DNA from: Nostoc foliaceum FACHB-393
Lineage (GTDB): Bacteria > Cyanobacteriota > Cyanobacteriia > Cyanobacteriales > Nostocaceae
Direction of reading: 5' to 3'
NCBI RefSeq assembly: GCF_014698505.1
Contig: NZ_JACJTD010000006.1
Coordinates: 1 to 64,000, forward strand
Length of the DNA: 64,000 nt
The translations under genes and the position numbers were made by a program. Below the pieces are notes generated by a model. That model saw nothing but the letters and a program-made list of their open reading frames with translations, was not told the origin of the DNA and made no database searches. Numbering within the stretch: the stretch's first letter is position 1; every line of letters starts with the position of its first letter. Of this stretch, positions 1 to 8,844 are shown piece after piece.

Positions 1-190
1 GGATTCCATCGATGTCTACTGGAGGTGCAGCGATGAAGGCGATTACGAAGCAAGCTGTGGCGGCTAGCAGGGTGGGGATCATGACTACGCCGAACCAACC
101 GATGTAGATACGGTTGTTGGTGCTGGTAATCCACTCGCAGAATCTATCCCATACGTTGGCGCTTGAGCGCTGTTGTAAGGTTGCTGTCAT
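1..190 (-). CDS. psbA: Photosystem II D1 protein, N-terminal part (cut by window edge)
   Basis: The first 63 codons of D1, the PSII reaction-centre subunit that binds part of the water-splitting and electron-transfer cofactors in the thylakoid membrane. The reverse complement begins ATGACAGCAACC and encodes [17 protein letters not shown], then [16 protein letters not shown], the start of the first membrane helix, and [10 protein letters not shown], all typical of cyanobacterial D1. The 3' end lies outside the window. Cyanobacteria usually have several psbA copies; this variant reads [12 protein letters not shown] where many D1 proteins have LLTATTCFIIAF, so which isoform it is cannot be settled from this piece. 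Confidence 0.97.
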   Translation of the reverse strand, partial: MTATLQQRSSANVWDRFCEWITSTNNRIYIGWFGVVMIPTLLAATACFVIAFIAAPPVDIDGI

Positions 191-568
191 GGTTTTATAA
201 GTGCGGTTAGTTATTTATGAATCAGGCTCGTTTGTCTTTGCCTGTGAATTCACTTTACAATGCTTTACATTTTTTTATCAAGTTTTATTACTTCAGTAAA
301 GCTGATATCAGTCATGAGTTTTGCTTATTTAAAGGTAAGTAGACGTAGTCCAACCCAGGCTTCTTACCTTTGAGTTATGTGACTCACTCATATTTACAAA
401 CCTTAAAAGAAGGCGATCGCTCTCCATTTATCTATATGCGATCGCTTCCAAAATGGCGGAGAATATCACACTCCTGGAAAAAATAATGATCGGGTAATAA
501 ATTATTTACTGTTCTATCAAATTAACGTTGTTAAGTTACTCAGCAGGTGTAGTTCTCACCTCCAGGCT
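191..568. promoter_or_regulatory. Intergenic region carrying the psbA promoter and leader
   Basis: 378 bases between psbA (reading left) and the membrane protein (reading right). It must hold the psbA promoter and 5' leader. I see AT-rich sequence, two HIP1-type octamers near 412 and 440, and no convincing gene. I could not assign -35/-10 boxes with confidence. Confidence 0.4.
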
Positions 569-1336
569 GTGTTAAATATTGTGACGCGAAACAGGAGTAT
601 AGATACGTTGCAAAAGCTTTCTCCAGAATCTCCTTTATTTATTCTGTTAATTATTATTAGTTTTCTAGTAGTAACTTTGTCAACTTGGCTCTCATCTAAA
701 CCATTCGTTTTAAAACCATTTGGGCTTAATGATATTATTCAGTTACTCATTTTACAATTATTTATTTCTTTGTTGCTAGAGCGTTCTTTAGAAGTTTTTA
801 TAACTACTTGGCGTAGTTCATTTATCGAGCAATTAGATATTAGTATTCAGCAAGAAAAAGTTCTAATATCTGAGAAAATAAGACTTATGGAAGCCCAACA
901 GAAACAATTACCTTCTTTAGAATCCAATCAAATCAGTGGGCTACCGCCTGAAGGAATGAGTTTAGAAGAGCAAATCATCCAAAATTTTATACAAAACCAA
1001 CAAGAACCATTAAAAATATTCAAGCCACAAATTAATGATTTGAATGAAAAAGAGCGCCAAAGAGCAGCCTATAAATCTGATACGCGAACAATTGCTCTAT
1101 GGACATCCCTTTTATTCGGCCTTGTAATGAGCGCAATAGGTATTCGCTCAATCGAGCCACTTGTAGTTATTGATTTAGATAATCCAATTCAAGTAGTTGT
1201 TTTCCGTTGTTTAGATGCATTGCTTACAGGAGGTTTAATTGCAGGAGGTAGCGAGGGAATCCATAAGCTCATAAAAGTTTTTCTCGACTTTATGGAAGCT
1301 ACATCTAAACAAATTAAAAATCAGGGATTATCTTGA
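569..1336 (+). CDS. Hypothetical membrane protein
   Basis: 255 residues with a GTG start. Hydrophobic segments lie at about 23-41, 57-80, 174-193 and 208-226. Between the second and third is a charged, probably cytoplasmic stretch rich in Glu, Gln and Lys with coiled-coil character. I do not recognise a family with a known function; the pattern suggests an inner-membrane or thylakoid protein with two helical hairpins. It is alone between psbA and a convergent gene. Low GC content fits the surrounding sequence. It looks coding because of its length and regular membrane pattern, but its role is unknown. Confidence 0.75.
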   Translation: MLNIVTRNRSIDTLQKLSPESPLFILLIIISFLVVTLSTWLSSKPFVLKPFGLNDIIQLLILQLFISLLLERSLEVFITTWRSSFIEQLDISIQQEKVLISEKIRLMEAQQKQLPSLESNQISGLPPEGMSLEEQIIQNFIQNQQEPLKIFKPQINDLNEKERQRAAYKSDTRTIALWTSLLFGLVMSAIGIRSIEPLVVIDLDNPIQVVVFRCLDALLTGGLIAGGSEGIHKLIKVFLDFMEATSKQIKNQGLS

Positions 1337-1404
1337 TAAAACTAAGTATTTTCCTTTCTAAAATGGATGATATGCAAATACCATAAAAACTATATTATTA
1401 ATAT

Positions 1405-2187
1405 CTATTCTAGATATATAGTCTCATCCTCCCACAAATAATATTTAACATCTACAAAACTTTTGCTTAAATTGCTCAATAAAACCGTCTCAGATAAAAC
1501 CTGAACTCCTTCAGTTTCCAACTTGCTTTTTTGTTGGCTCACATAAGTTATCAAATAACCTTTAGAGTCTAATATTCTATGTAGCGGAAAATCAGCAGCC
1601 GAGGTCTTTTTCAGGTATGCCGGAATAGCTCTTAGATAGCTATTATCTACTCCTATGCCTTTGATTATCTGTTTATATGTAACTACTTTTCCACTGGGAA
1701 TTTTGATGATAAAATTTAAGAATCGTTCATAAGGGTTCTCAGATAATGCTGAAAATTTATGAGCTTGAATCTGAAAATTAGTTCCAACCTGGATTTTACC
1801 TGATTTAATAACTACACCTAAAATTCCTCTTTTACCTTGAATACTTTTTAATGATTCTACCAAGTGGGCTATTCGCTTACAAGGTTCACAGTGAAAAATT
1901 AGACGAATTGCTGCACCACTTTCAAAAATTAGTAGAGAGCCAGGGATAAAATTATTAAATTCTATACCTTTAACCACAATATTTTCTCGCAATTCTCCTG
2001 CTTTAATTGATAAGTCTAAAATATCTTCGTATCTAACAATTAAAACTTGCCTGGGACTTATAGAATCGGCATTAATATCTCCTTCTATTCCATGACCTAC
2101 CTTTAAATTTAATGTTTTAAGCTCTACCATCGCAGAACCTGGTTTTACCTTGGCGAAAAGATGTGTTATTGAGAGAGCCATATTCAT
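1405..2187 (-). CDS. MOSC domain fused to an alkyltransferase-like (ATL) DNA-binding domain
   Basis: 260 residues in two parts. Residues 1-140 resemble a MOSC domain (MOCO sulfurase C-terminal family): SPRQVLIVRYED, GELRENIVVKG and C100-E-P-C103, where MOSC proteins keep a conserved cysteine. Residues 150-212 resemble the C-terminal DNA-binding domain of O6-methylguanine-DNA methyltransferase: IPSGKVVTYKQI, then LRAIPAYL with the arginine-finger position. The active site, PCHR in the methyltransferase, reads P201-L-H-R here, so the alkyl-acceptor cysteine is absent, as in ATL proteins that flag alkylated bases for nucleotide excision repair. Family placement is from motifs; the combined role is inference, perhaps sensing sulfur- or metal-linked alkyl damage. 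ATG start; a second ATG two codons in is equally possible. Confidence 0.75.
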   Translation of the reverse strand: MNMALSITHLFAKVKPGSAMVELKTLNLKVGHGIEGDINADSISPRQVLIVRYEDILDLSIKAGELRENIVVKGIEFNNFIPGSLLIFESGAAIRLIFHCEPCKRIAHLVESLKSIQGKRGILGVVIKSGKIQVGTNFQIQAHKFSALSENPYERFLNFIIKIPSGKVVTYKQIIKGIGVDNSYLRAIPAYLKKTSAADFPLHRILDSKGYLITYVSQQKSKLETEGVQVLSETVLLSNLSKSFVDVKYYLWEDETIYLE

Positions 2188-2205
2188 TCAGCGGCGCGAT
2201 CAATT

Positions 2206-2982
2206 TCAAATTGAGGAAATCAATTCAGGTAAATCATTGGATTTACTCAGAATGAATAAACTTCCATCCCCTCCACGTCCAATTCTTAAGGTTTCATCTA
2301 AGTAAGTGATGTCTAATGTGGCAGTTCTGTTAGTAAGATTATTAGCTGGTACAACCTTAAATGGATTGAGTTGGGGAGTATTAATACCCACAATCTTCTC
2401 AATCGATAGGTAGCGTTTGTCAAAATAGACGTTGATGCGTTTGTTCGGTGGAGGCTCTAAATCCTCTTTGGCTGGTTCGAAGCTAGCTGTCACTTTGACG
2501 TATCCCGATACTAAACCCAGAGAATGTTTAACTTTAGCTAGATTGAAAAACAATTTATTTGCAATATCTATCACTTGATAAACTTTACCCAGTTTTAATC
2601 CCAATGGAAGAGAAATTAAAGAACGGATTTCTCTCGCAGTGGAGTATTGGAGTTGCCAAGCACCTTCCAGCAAAGAAGTAGTGTAGAGAAGAGGATTGAG
2701 ATTGGGATTGACGCTCTCCAGTTCTGTTGTCAATTGTTCAATTTCTTCGGCTAAAATTTTGTCTAGCTGCAAATTGGTAATGGGAGAGCCATCGCTCTTA
2801 GTTTGAATCTTCTTAAGCTTGGCTTGTAATTTTTCCTTAATTAAAAGTTGATTGTTCAATGGTTGAATATTTTCCTTTAGATATTTTATTGCTTTAGTTA
2901 AATATGAAATTAGCCAATGAGTTGTGCGACGGTTATTTGCGTATCGCTTGGCAGAAAGTGGAGAGCAACCAGTTGCTCTCAC
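2206..2982 (-). CDS. Plastid lipid-associated protein (PAP/fibrillin) family
   Basis: 258 residues. The fibrillin signature is clear: LLEGAWQLQYSTAREIRSL at about 105-123 and the C-terminal TLDITYLDETLRIGRGG. Plant and cyanobacterial members associate with thylakoids or lipid globules and are linked to photoprotection and lipid binding. The only in-frame start is a GTG at 2982, inside a perfect 9-bp inverted repeat (2961-2980), and the first 20 or so codons do not look like the family. No other ATG or GTG lies in frame before the conserved part, so the true start may be a rare codon downstream, or the repeat may have supplied a new start. It lies 18 bases upstream of the MOSC-ATL gene on the same strand, so the two may be co-transcribed. 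Confidence 0.85.
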   Translation of the reverse strand: MRATGCSPLSAKRYANNRRTTHWLISYLTKAIKYLKENIQPLNNQLLIKEKLQAKLKKIQTKSDGSPITNLQLDKILAEEIEQLTTELESVNPNLNPLLYTTSLLEGAWQLQYSTAREIRSLISLPLGLKLGKVYQVIDIANKLFFNLAKVKHSLGLVSGYVKVTASFEPAKEDLEPPPNKRINVYFDKRYLSIEKIVGINTPQLNPFKVVPANNLTNRTATLDITYLDETLRIGRGGDGSLFILSKSNDLPELISSI

Positions 2983-3621
2983 CCGCCTTGAATACTTTAC
3001 CAGATTTTAAAACCTTAAGAATTGTGCCTGGATCAGCAATTTTGATCGCGATCGGCACAAACAATAGCTATAAGATTAATGATTCCTACAAGCTCTCCCC
3101 AATTTCCACATAACCTTTAATTGTAGACACTACTGAAGTATAAATTGTAAATTGCAATTCCTGACTTGGATAAATGATACTTAGAAAAATGTTTGTTACT
3201 AGTGTTTAGTGAATTGTCGAGCCAAATGTTAAACAACAAGGATATAATTACGGGAACTTAATTAGATTAGAATTTTAGTTTAATTAAAAGTATCAAATTT
3301 AACCATGCGATTACTTAATATTTGTTAAGTTTTTAGTAAGCGTAACTTTGTATAAATTGAAGCTTATTTTCCTTAACTATATTTTGCAAGGGGTGGCTAA
3401 TCATTTTGAATATGTAGTGTATGGTCACGAATTCATTAAAAAACCTAATAAATTAGTGACCAATAAGAATTTAAACACAACATTGGGTAGAAGCATCAAA
3501 AAACAAAAACATACATATTATCAGAATGACAGTGTTATCTAATCTTTGTACAGAGATTAATTATTTCAATTGGTATTAGGAAGATTACTAAGATGCTCTC
3601 TCAAAATTAGGGTGTAAAGAA
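2983..3621. other. Long AT-rich intergenic region
   Basis: About 640 bases with very low GC. One short frame (3348-3542, TTG start) exists but has no family feature and is probably chance. I see no RNA gene or clear terminator. Confidence 0.5.
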
Positions 3622-3921
3622 ATGATTTCAGGCGGAGTCGAAGTAAAAATAAATCGCTTAGAATCTATTGTTGAGCAAATTGGGGAAGCAGTACTTTCTA
3701 CGACTGAGACGATTGAACGTCTTGCAGAAAGGCTGGATAATCTCAGTATTCAAGTCGAAGCACAGGGACAGCAGGTGCAACAGCAAGGCTATCAAATTGT
3801 CGCGTTGTGTGATGCTATACAGACTCTTGCAGAATCTCACCATGATTCACTACAAAAACTCAACCAACTGACACAAACTGCAGATCGATTTATGTCCTTA
3901 ATTCAAGCATTAGATGACTAA
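3622..3921 (+). CDS. Small coiled-coil protein, hypothetical
   Basis: 99 residues, ATG start. Residues 8-95 form an almost continuous amphipathic heptad pattern (RLESIVEQIGEAVL, TIERLAERLDNLSIQV, AQGQQVQQQGYQI), predicted coiled coil rich in Gln and Leu, with a single Cys. It has no signal peptide or membrane segment. Small proteins of this kind are common beside unrelated genes in Nostoc; I do not know a function. The coding call rests on the regular heptads across the whole frame. Confidence 0.65.
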   Translation: MISGGVEVKINRLESIVEQIGEAVLSTTETIERLAERLDNLSIQVEAQGQQVQQQGYQIVALCDAIQTLAESHHDSLQKLNQLTQTADRFMSLIQALDD

Positions 3922-3985
3922 AATAATTCGTAATTTGTAATAGCCTAAAAGCTGGTAACAGTTAATTAGTCACTGATAGCTGATG

Positions 3986-4666
3986 TCAAACCCTTAACTG
4001 AGTTACGGCAATATTGCCGGAAAAACATACATCCACATCACTACCAGGAGTGCGATCGCGTTTGCCATATTCGCCCACATAATAAAAATTATCGCCTTCA
4101 ATTCGATAGTTTACAGGCAAAGGTCTGGTACAGGCTTGGCAAAATACCATATTAGGATCTGGTTCTCCTGGTTGCAGATGCGGCAAGTTTACATTCCAAA
4201 AGCTTCCCGGTTCTAGAGGACGCTTGAGTAAGTCCGCTAAAACTTCAGCTGTGAATTTGGCGGCCAGATCCCAATCAAAATCCTGTTTGGCTTTCCGATA
4301 GTGGGAAATAGCAATTCCAGGAATACCGTGCATTGCGGCTTCCCGCACAGCAGCCACTGTGCCAGAAATGTAAGCATCGACTCCCAAGTTACCCCCAGCG
4401 TTGATACCTGAAAGGACAAATTTGATATTTGCATTAATTTGTGTTATTGCAATTCTCACACAATCTGCGGGAGTGCCTGCGATCGCATACTCAGTCTCAG
4501 AACGTCGCTGGAGGTTGATGGCACGAGTGGTGGTAACTTGATGTCCACAGCCAGACTGATGATCAGCCGGAGCAGCGATAATAGCATTTTTGTCGTTTAC
4601 AGCTTTGAGTAGCGCTCGGATACCGGGGGCATCAATGCCGTCGTCGTTAGTTAAAATTATGGTCAT
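3986..4666 (-). CDS. surE: 5'/3'-nucleotidase SurE (copy 1)
   Basis: A divalent-metal-dependent nucleoside monophosphatase of the SurE family. The protein should begin at the ATG at 4666, giving MTIILTNDDGIDAPGIRAL; the NDDG motif binds the metal. A longer frame upstream adds 21 atypical residues. Further family motifs are AGTPADCVRIA and LSGINAGGNLGVDAYISGT, and HGIPGIAIS follows. About 226 residues, shorter than the second SurE at 55416-56219, with many differences between the two, so they are old paralogues rather than a recent duplication. It is a single gene, divergent from psb32 across 406 bases. Confidence 0.93.
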   Translation of the reverse strand: MTIILTNDDGIDAPGIRALLKAVNDKNAIIAAPADHQSGCGHQVTTTRAINLQRRSETEYAIAGTPADCVRIAITQINANIKFVLSGINAGGNLGVDAYISGTVAAVREAAMHGIPGIAISHYRKAKQDFDWDLAAKFTAEVLADLLKRPLEPGSFWNVNLPHLQPGEPDPNMVFCQACTRPLPVNYRIEGDNFYYVGEYGKRDRTPGSDVDVCFSGNIAVTQLRV

Positions 4667-5072
4667 GTATATATTATATTGATATAGCTTTAGCTCAAAT
4701 TTCCGAAAAATGCAGATATCACCCATCAATGGCTACAGCAGGAAAAGCTACTTGCAGATATGAAAAAATATCCTCGATTATGCCAAAAATATTGATCAGT
4801 ACGATATGATTTCTAGATGGTTTGCAAATTCCGCCCTAAGCATTTGGGTTAATTCCCAAAATGGGCGGTATTTCTTGTAACTAGCAAGGGTGTTAGCGTC
4901 AGGTCAATGCTTGCACCCGCCCTCAGAACAAGTTTGTACAATCAAAAAATCCCGTACAATATCTATCTGTTGGCAGTAGCAGAAATTTCATACTGGAGAA
5001 AATCGGCAACGAGGTGATTTTTGCAGTGTTTCTGTAGTATTTTGGGTGCAAGTCTGTCTTAGAGATCACACG
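4667..5072. other. Divergent intergenic region with a strong hairpin
   Basis: 406 bases between surE copy 1 and psb32; both promoters should lie here. At 4831-4868 there is a long imperfect palindrome: outer stem CCGCCC/GGGCGG and inner stem TTTGGG/CCCAAA around TTAATT. It is not placed as a terminator for either divergent gene and may be a dispersed element or a leader structure. Confidence 0.5.
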
Positions 5073-5810
5073 ATGAAACAGCTCCTCAAACAAGTATTTA
5101 GCAGTCAAAAACACCTCATCCGGCTAATTCTACCTTTGGTGACGGTTATTTTAGCAGCCTCGCTGTTTGCCGCACCTGCTTTAGCCACAGGGGTGTATCA
5201 ATTACCCAGTCTCACAGCAGGGAATGACACCTGGGTTTTGGATCAAGGTGAAGTTATCAGCCGTCTGAATGAAGGTAAGATTAGCAGTGCCTTCGAGGAT
5301 TTGGCAAAGCAAACAGATAAGGAAGTCAGAATTGTTACTGTTCGCCGCCTCGACTACGGTGAAACGCCGGAAAGCTTCACCAAAGAACTGTTTAAAAAAT
5401 GGTTTCCTACAAAAGAAGCCCAAGCTAATCAAACTTTATTGGTTCTTGATACGGTTACCAATGGTACTGCCATTATTACTGGAGATCAAGTTAAGCCTTT
5501 GCTCACTGACTCTATTGCCGAGAGTGTAGCTACTGAAACAGTAAGTGTCCCGTTGCGTAATGGTAACAAATATAACCAAGCTTTTCTAGATGCAAGCGAT
5601 CGCCTTGTCGCCGTCCTCTCTGGCAAAGCCGATCCAGGACCACCCCAAATCACTGACAATGTACAGGTAGAAGGCACCTTCAAGAAAGCAGGAGAAACAG
5701 ACCAAGGTAATGCTACTGCTTGGGTAGTAGGATTGTTAATTGCCGCCACCGTTATCCCAATGGCGACTTACTACATCTATCAGATAAATCAGCCATCATC
5801 TGATGGGTAA
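5073..5810 (+). CDS. psb32: Psb32-like TPM-domain thylakoid protein
   Basis: 245 residues from the ATG at 5073 (a GTG nine codons earlier is less likely). The N-terminus has a signal peptide: a basic start (KQLLKQ), hydrophobic core, and cleavage near APALATG. The body is a TPM domain of the TLP18.3/Psb32 type: TWVLDQGEVIS, KEVRIVTVRRLDYGETPE and QTLLVLDTVTNGTAIITGD. A C-terminal membrane helix (WVVGLLIAATVIPMATYYIY) is followed by a short tail. In cyanobacteria and plants this family helps repair photosystem II after photodamage and faces the lumen. Family assignment is confident; the repair role is by homology. Confidence 0.88.
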   Translation: MKQLLKQVFSSQKHLIRLILPLVTVILAASLFAAPALATGVYQLPSLTAGNDTWVLDQGEVISRLNEGKISSAFEDLAKQTDKEVRIVTVRRLDYGETPESFTKELFKKWFPTKEAQANQTLLVLDTVTNGTAIITGDQVKPLLTDSIAESVATETVSVPLRNGNKYNQAFLDASDRLVAVLSGKADPGPPQITDNVQVEGTFKKAGETDQGNATAWVVGLLIAATVIPMATYYIYQINQPSSDG

Positions 5811-5829
5811 TGGGAGAGTTATGAGTGGA

Positions 5830-5858
5830 GTTAGGAGTTAGGAATTTCAACTCCTAAC
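5830..5858. repeat. Inverted repeat between convergent genes, possible two-way terminator
   Basis: GTTAGGAGTT (5830-5839) pairs perfectly with AACTCCTAAC (5849-5858). It belongs to the GTTAGGAGTT-type short repeats seen elsewhere in the window and lies between the convergent psb32 and DUF4346-like genes, where it could end both transcripts. Confidence 0.5.
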
Positions 5859-5873
5859 TTTTCACTTTTAACT

Positions 5874-6263
5874 TTAATCCTGAACATACTCTTGCTCTGT
5901 GACTAAAGCAACCTCAGCCCGAACAAATTCTCGACCCAAATAAGCTGCATGATTTAATTGAGTTACAGGAGGGGGCTGAGTTTCTTCAAAAATCTTCACG
6001 GAAAGTTCTTTCGCTGTCCTCCCGCTAAAAACTGTTGTATGAGTTCGTTCTACCTTTTCTCGCGCCGGAATTACCTTTCCTGTTTCTGGATCGACTGCTA
6101 AACCACGCTCATCAATCACATTTGTAAAATGCTTGGCATAAATTAACCCTGCATTTCGATCCAAGTAAATAATGAAATACCCGCCAGGATCAAGGTCAAT
6201 GTGACGCTGGGAAAGTTTATCATCAACTGCGGCTAAATTTTCAACTATTAAATCCATAAGCAT
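5874..6263 (-). CDS. DUF4346-like cyanobacterial protein
   Basis: 129 residues (or 127 from the second ATG at 6257). The sequence has DPGGYFIIYLDRNAGLIYAK, then HFTNVIDERGLAVDPETGK and FSGRTAKELSVKIFE. It resembles the conserved cyanobacterial family DUF4346, whose function I do not know. It is soluble, with no signal or membrane segment. I rate the coding call high and the family name moderate because it comes from recall of the motif, not a search. Confidence 0.75.
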   Translation of the reverse strand: MLMDLIVENLAAVDDKLSQRHIDLDPGGYFIIYLDRNAGLIYAKHFTNVIDERGLAVDPETGKVIPAREKVERTHTTVFSGRTAKELSVKIFEETQPPPVTQLNHAAYLGREFVRAEVALVTEQEYVQD

Positions 6264-6401
6264 TATAAAAAGTAATTTTCTTTCTTGAGGGTTTTTACAC
6301 TCTATATCAAGTGTAATTCCTATCTTCCTTAGTATTCTTGATATCTTTCAGATATTTTTGATTCCTGTAGTCCAAGCAGTCAAGGACAAAATTCAGGAAC
6401 T

Positions 6402-6692
6402 ATGACGAGTGCACAAGAATTTTTCCGAAGTGGGTGTAAATTGGCTAAACAAGGTCAGTCTCAAGAAGCAATTGGTGAATACACGCGAGCAATCGAGCTT
6501 GATCCTAACTATGCCGAGGCTTATTTTTATAGAGGTAATACTCTGGCTTTAGAAGGACAACCACAAAAGGGAATTGAAGATTTCCAGAAAGCTGCTGCTA
6601 TTTTCACTTCAAGAGGAGAATCAGAAAGGGCACAGGCAGTACACCAACACGAAGAAATTATTCGGCGAGGCATTCAAGAAGGTGAATTTTAG
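6402..6692 (+). CDS. Small TPR protein
   Basis: 96 residues. Residues 3-70 hold two tetratricopeptide repeats: FFRSGCKLAKQGQSQEAIGE / YTRAIELDPNYAEAYFYRGN / TLALEGQPQKGIEDFQKAA. TPRs bind other proteins; the partner is unknown. No signal peptide. It is a stand-alone gene, divergent from the DUF4346-like gene. Confidence 0.85.
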   Translation: MTSAQEFFRSGCKLAKQGQSQEAIGEYTRAIELDPNYAEAYFYRGNTLALEGQPQKGIEDFQKAAAIFTSRGESERAQAVHQHEEIIRRGIQEGEF

Positions 6693-6828
6693 CGAATGGT
6701 AGCAGAAATATCGTCTTGATCGCCAACAGTTTAATTTCAGAATTTTGAAAATAAGGAAAATTTGCATCTGTTTGCCGAGTAAAGCTTAATTATTCGGCAA
6801 ACTATGCTACGAAAGTAGTTCCTTATCC

Positions 6829-8010
6829 TCAAGCATTTTTCTCACTAAATGGCAAGTCTGCATTAATTGCCTCAATCTCCTGCTGTTCGAGTTGATTTAC
6901 TTCCTTAATATAGGGACGTAAAATTTGTCCTAAACGATTATTGTAAAAACGGTGCAAACTATGATTGGGCACAGCAGGGAAACCGCGCCGTTTTTTGTGT
7001 CTCCCACCCGCGCCAGGGTCAAAAATTTGGATTCCGTTAGCGATCGCCCACTCAATTGGCGCATAATAGCAAGCATCAAAATGTAAGCAATCTATTTCTT
7101 GAAAACTCCCCCAATACCGTCCATAGAGTTTGTCACCTTTAAACAAACAAAAGGACATTCCTAAAGGATGAGAGCTATCTTCCTCGCTGTATGCAGCAAA
7201 AAACAAGACTCGATGGCGATAATCGGTGTATAGCTGCTCAAAAAACCGCTGTGTGAGATACTTGCTACCCCACCAGCCAAACTTATCACAGGTGTCAGCA
7301 TAGAACTGGTACATCAAAGGAAATGAAGAGTAGGGAATTTGATCACCACTTAGCGGTTGCAATCGTAAACCAGCTTTTTCCACAGCTTTGCGTTCCCGCT
7401 TGATATTGCGACGCTGATTGGCATTGAAAACTTTCAAGTAGTCATCAAAAGTTTTAAAACCAGCATTTTCCCAGACGTAGCTGTGGTGCAGCCATGTTGT
7501 AAAACCATGCCGTTCCAGCATCGGACGCCATTGGGGATCAACATAGAGAAAATGACACCCAGAAATTCGATTTTTAGAGCAAAAAGTGTCAATTTCATGC
7601 ACCATTATCGCTGTGATTTCATCTTCATCTTCTCCTGGAGCAATTAAGAATCGATAGCCTTCAGCAGGAGTAAAGGGTGTCATTCCCAGCAATTTTGGGT
7701 AATACTGGACTCCGATGCGATCGGCTAACTCTGCCCATTGGTGATCAAAAACAAATTCACCAGAACTATGTCCTTTAAGATAAAGTGGCGCAGCGGCAAT
7801 CAGCGTTCTATCTCGCCATAATGTCAAGTGATTTGGCAACCAACCAGTTTTAGCCGTAGCACTATGGGAGGTTTCGATATTATTTAGCCACTCCCATTCT
7901 AAAAACGGCGTTTTGAGTGGCATTGCCAAAGCATTCCAGGCATTTTGGGGTACTTCAGCAATTTTATTTGTCCAAACGACAGAATAGCGAGGCTTAAGTT
8001 GTTCCACCAT
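6829..8010 (-). CDS. FemAB-like / peptidogalycan-type acetyltransferase family protein
   Basis: 393 residues of the GNAT-superfamily group annotated as peptidogalycan biosynthesis / FemAB-like (PF04339 type). Supporting stretches are GCHFLYVDPQW, ANQRRNIKRERKAVEKAGL, the typical YGRYWGS block, and FDACYYAPIEWAI followed by FDPGAGGRHKKRRGF. Length fits the family. The real substrate is not known; the old name is not evidence of a cell-wall role. It is divergently placed from the TPR gene's end and 93 bases downstream of the RibD-like gene on the same strand, so co-transcription is possible. Confidence 0.88.
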   Translation of the reverse strand: MVEQLKPRYSVVWTNKIAEVPQNAWNALAMPLKTPFLEWEWLNNIETSHSATAKTGWLPNHLTLWRDRTLIAAAPLYLKGHSSGEFVFDHQWAELADRIGVQYYPKLLGMTPFTPAEGYRFLIAPGEDEDEITAIMVHEIDTFCSKNRISGCHFLYVDPQWRPMLERHGFTTWLHHSYVWENAGFKTFDDYLKVFNANQRRNIKRERKAVEKAGLRLQPLSGDQIPYSSFPLMYQFYADTCDKFGWWGSKYLTQRFFEQLYTDYRHRVLFFAAYSEEDSSHPLGMSFCLFKGDKLYGRYWGSFQEIDCLHFDACYYAPIEWAIANGIQIFDPGAGGRHKKRRGFPAVPNHSLHRFYNNRLGQILRPYIKEVNQLEQQEIEAINADLPFSEKNA

Positions 8011-8103
8011 CGTGTGGTTTTTTTAGGGAGTCAGGATAAGAAAGATAAGGAGGACAAGAGGAATAATCAATGCCCAATGCCCAATAACTTTACTTAGCGT
8101 AAT

Positions 8104-8844
8104 CTAATCTGCTGGTCGTTGCAGGCGATAGTGCAAAAACACTTCTTGTTCAACAGTATGAACTTCTAAAAGTTGCAACTTAGGAGCTAAATTGGGTAAA
8201 AATCCTTTCCCATCTACGGGTGTGGGTGCAGTATTACCACCTAAAATCAGTGGACAGACAGTCAGCCATAATTCATCAATTAAATCTAATCCCAGTAAGG
8301 AAGCGACTAATTCACCTCCACCCAATACTACCAAGCGTGTTATATGTAGAGTGGCTAGATGCTTCAAAGCTGCGGAAATGTCAATTTCTCGCGTTGATGT
8401 TTCAAAAACCAGAATCTGCTCAAATTCTGGAGAGCAATCCTTTGCTCCGGTTTCCAGAGTCGAGGGAAGCGTCTGTAAGCGTCCTTTCCATGAAAGTGCT
8501 CCCGCTGTTGTCGTGAGTAACCACCGTCTAACTGGTTGCTTAAAAAAGTTAATTTCCGGATTGAGGTTTGCAGAGTGTGTAGTCACTATATGAACTGGCT
8601 GCGGAGGCTTTCCTCCTTGCGCCCGGAGTTGCACTAGAGTTGGATCTGTTACGGTAAGTGTTGTTCCGTAGGCACCCAGAGTACCAGCACCGAATAAAAC
8701 GGCATCAGAGGCAGCGATTTGTTTTTCTAAATGTGCTTTATCAACCCTTGAGCCAAACCGAGCAGGCGATCGCCTAAAATCTGCTATTTTACCATCTGCA
8801 CTCATTGCTAAAACAACTGTAGTATGAGGACGATGTTGCAACAT
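8104..8844 (-). CDS. RibD C-terminal domain reductase (dihydrofolate-reductase fold)
   Basis: 246 residues. N-terminal VVLAMSADGKIADFRRSPARFGS and DAVLFGAGTLGAYG are typical of the RibD_C fold, which binds NADPH; LVVLGGGELVASLLGLDLIDELWLTVCP is the C-terminal signature. RibD_C proteins reduce 5-amino-6-(5-phosphoribosylamino)uracil in riboflavin synthesis, but stand-alone relatives without the deaminase domain have other substrates. No deaminase domain is present here, so I call the fold and not the reaction. Confidence 0.88.
   Translation of the reverse strand: MLQHRPHTTVVLAMSADGKIADFRRSPARFGSRVDKAHLEKQIAASDAVLFGAGTLGAYGTTLTVTDPTLVQLRAQGGKPPQPVHIVTTHSANLNPEINFFKQPVRRWLLTTTAGALSWKGRLQTLPSTLETGAKDCSPEFEQILVFETSTREIDISAALKHLATLHITRLVVLGGGELVASLLGLDLIDELWLTVCPLILGGNTAPTPVDGKGFLPNLAPKLQLLEVHTVEQEVFLHYRLQRPAD

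Noticed and set aside
3348-3542. 64-codon frame with TTG start
   Set aside because: AT-rich chance frame without SD site, heptads, signal or known motif.
8192-8593. 133-codon plus-strand frame
   Set aside because: Antisense to the RibD-like reductase, whose motifs are clear.
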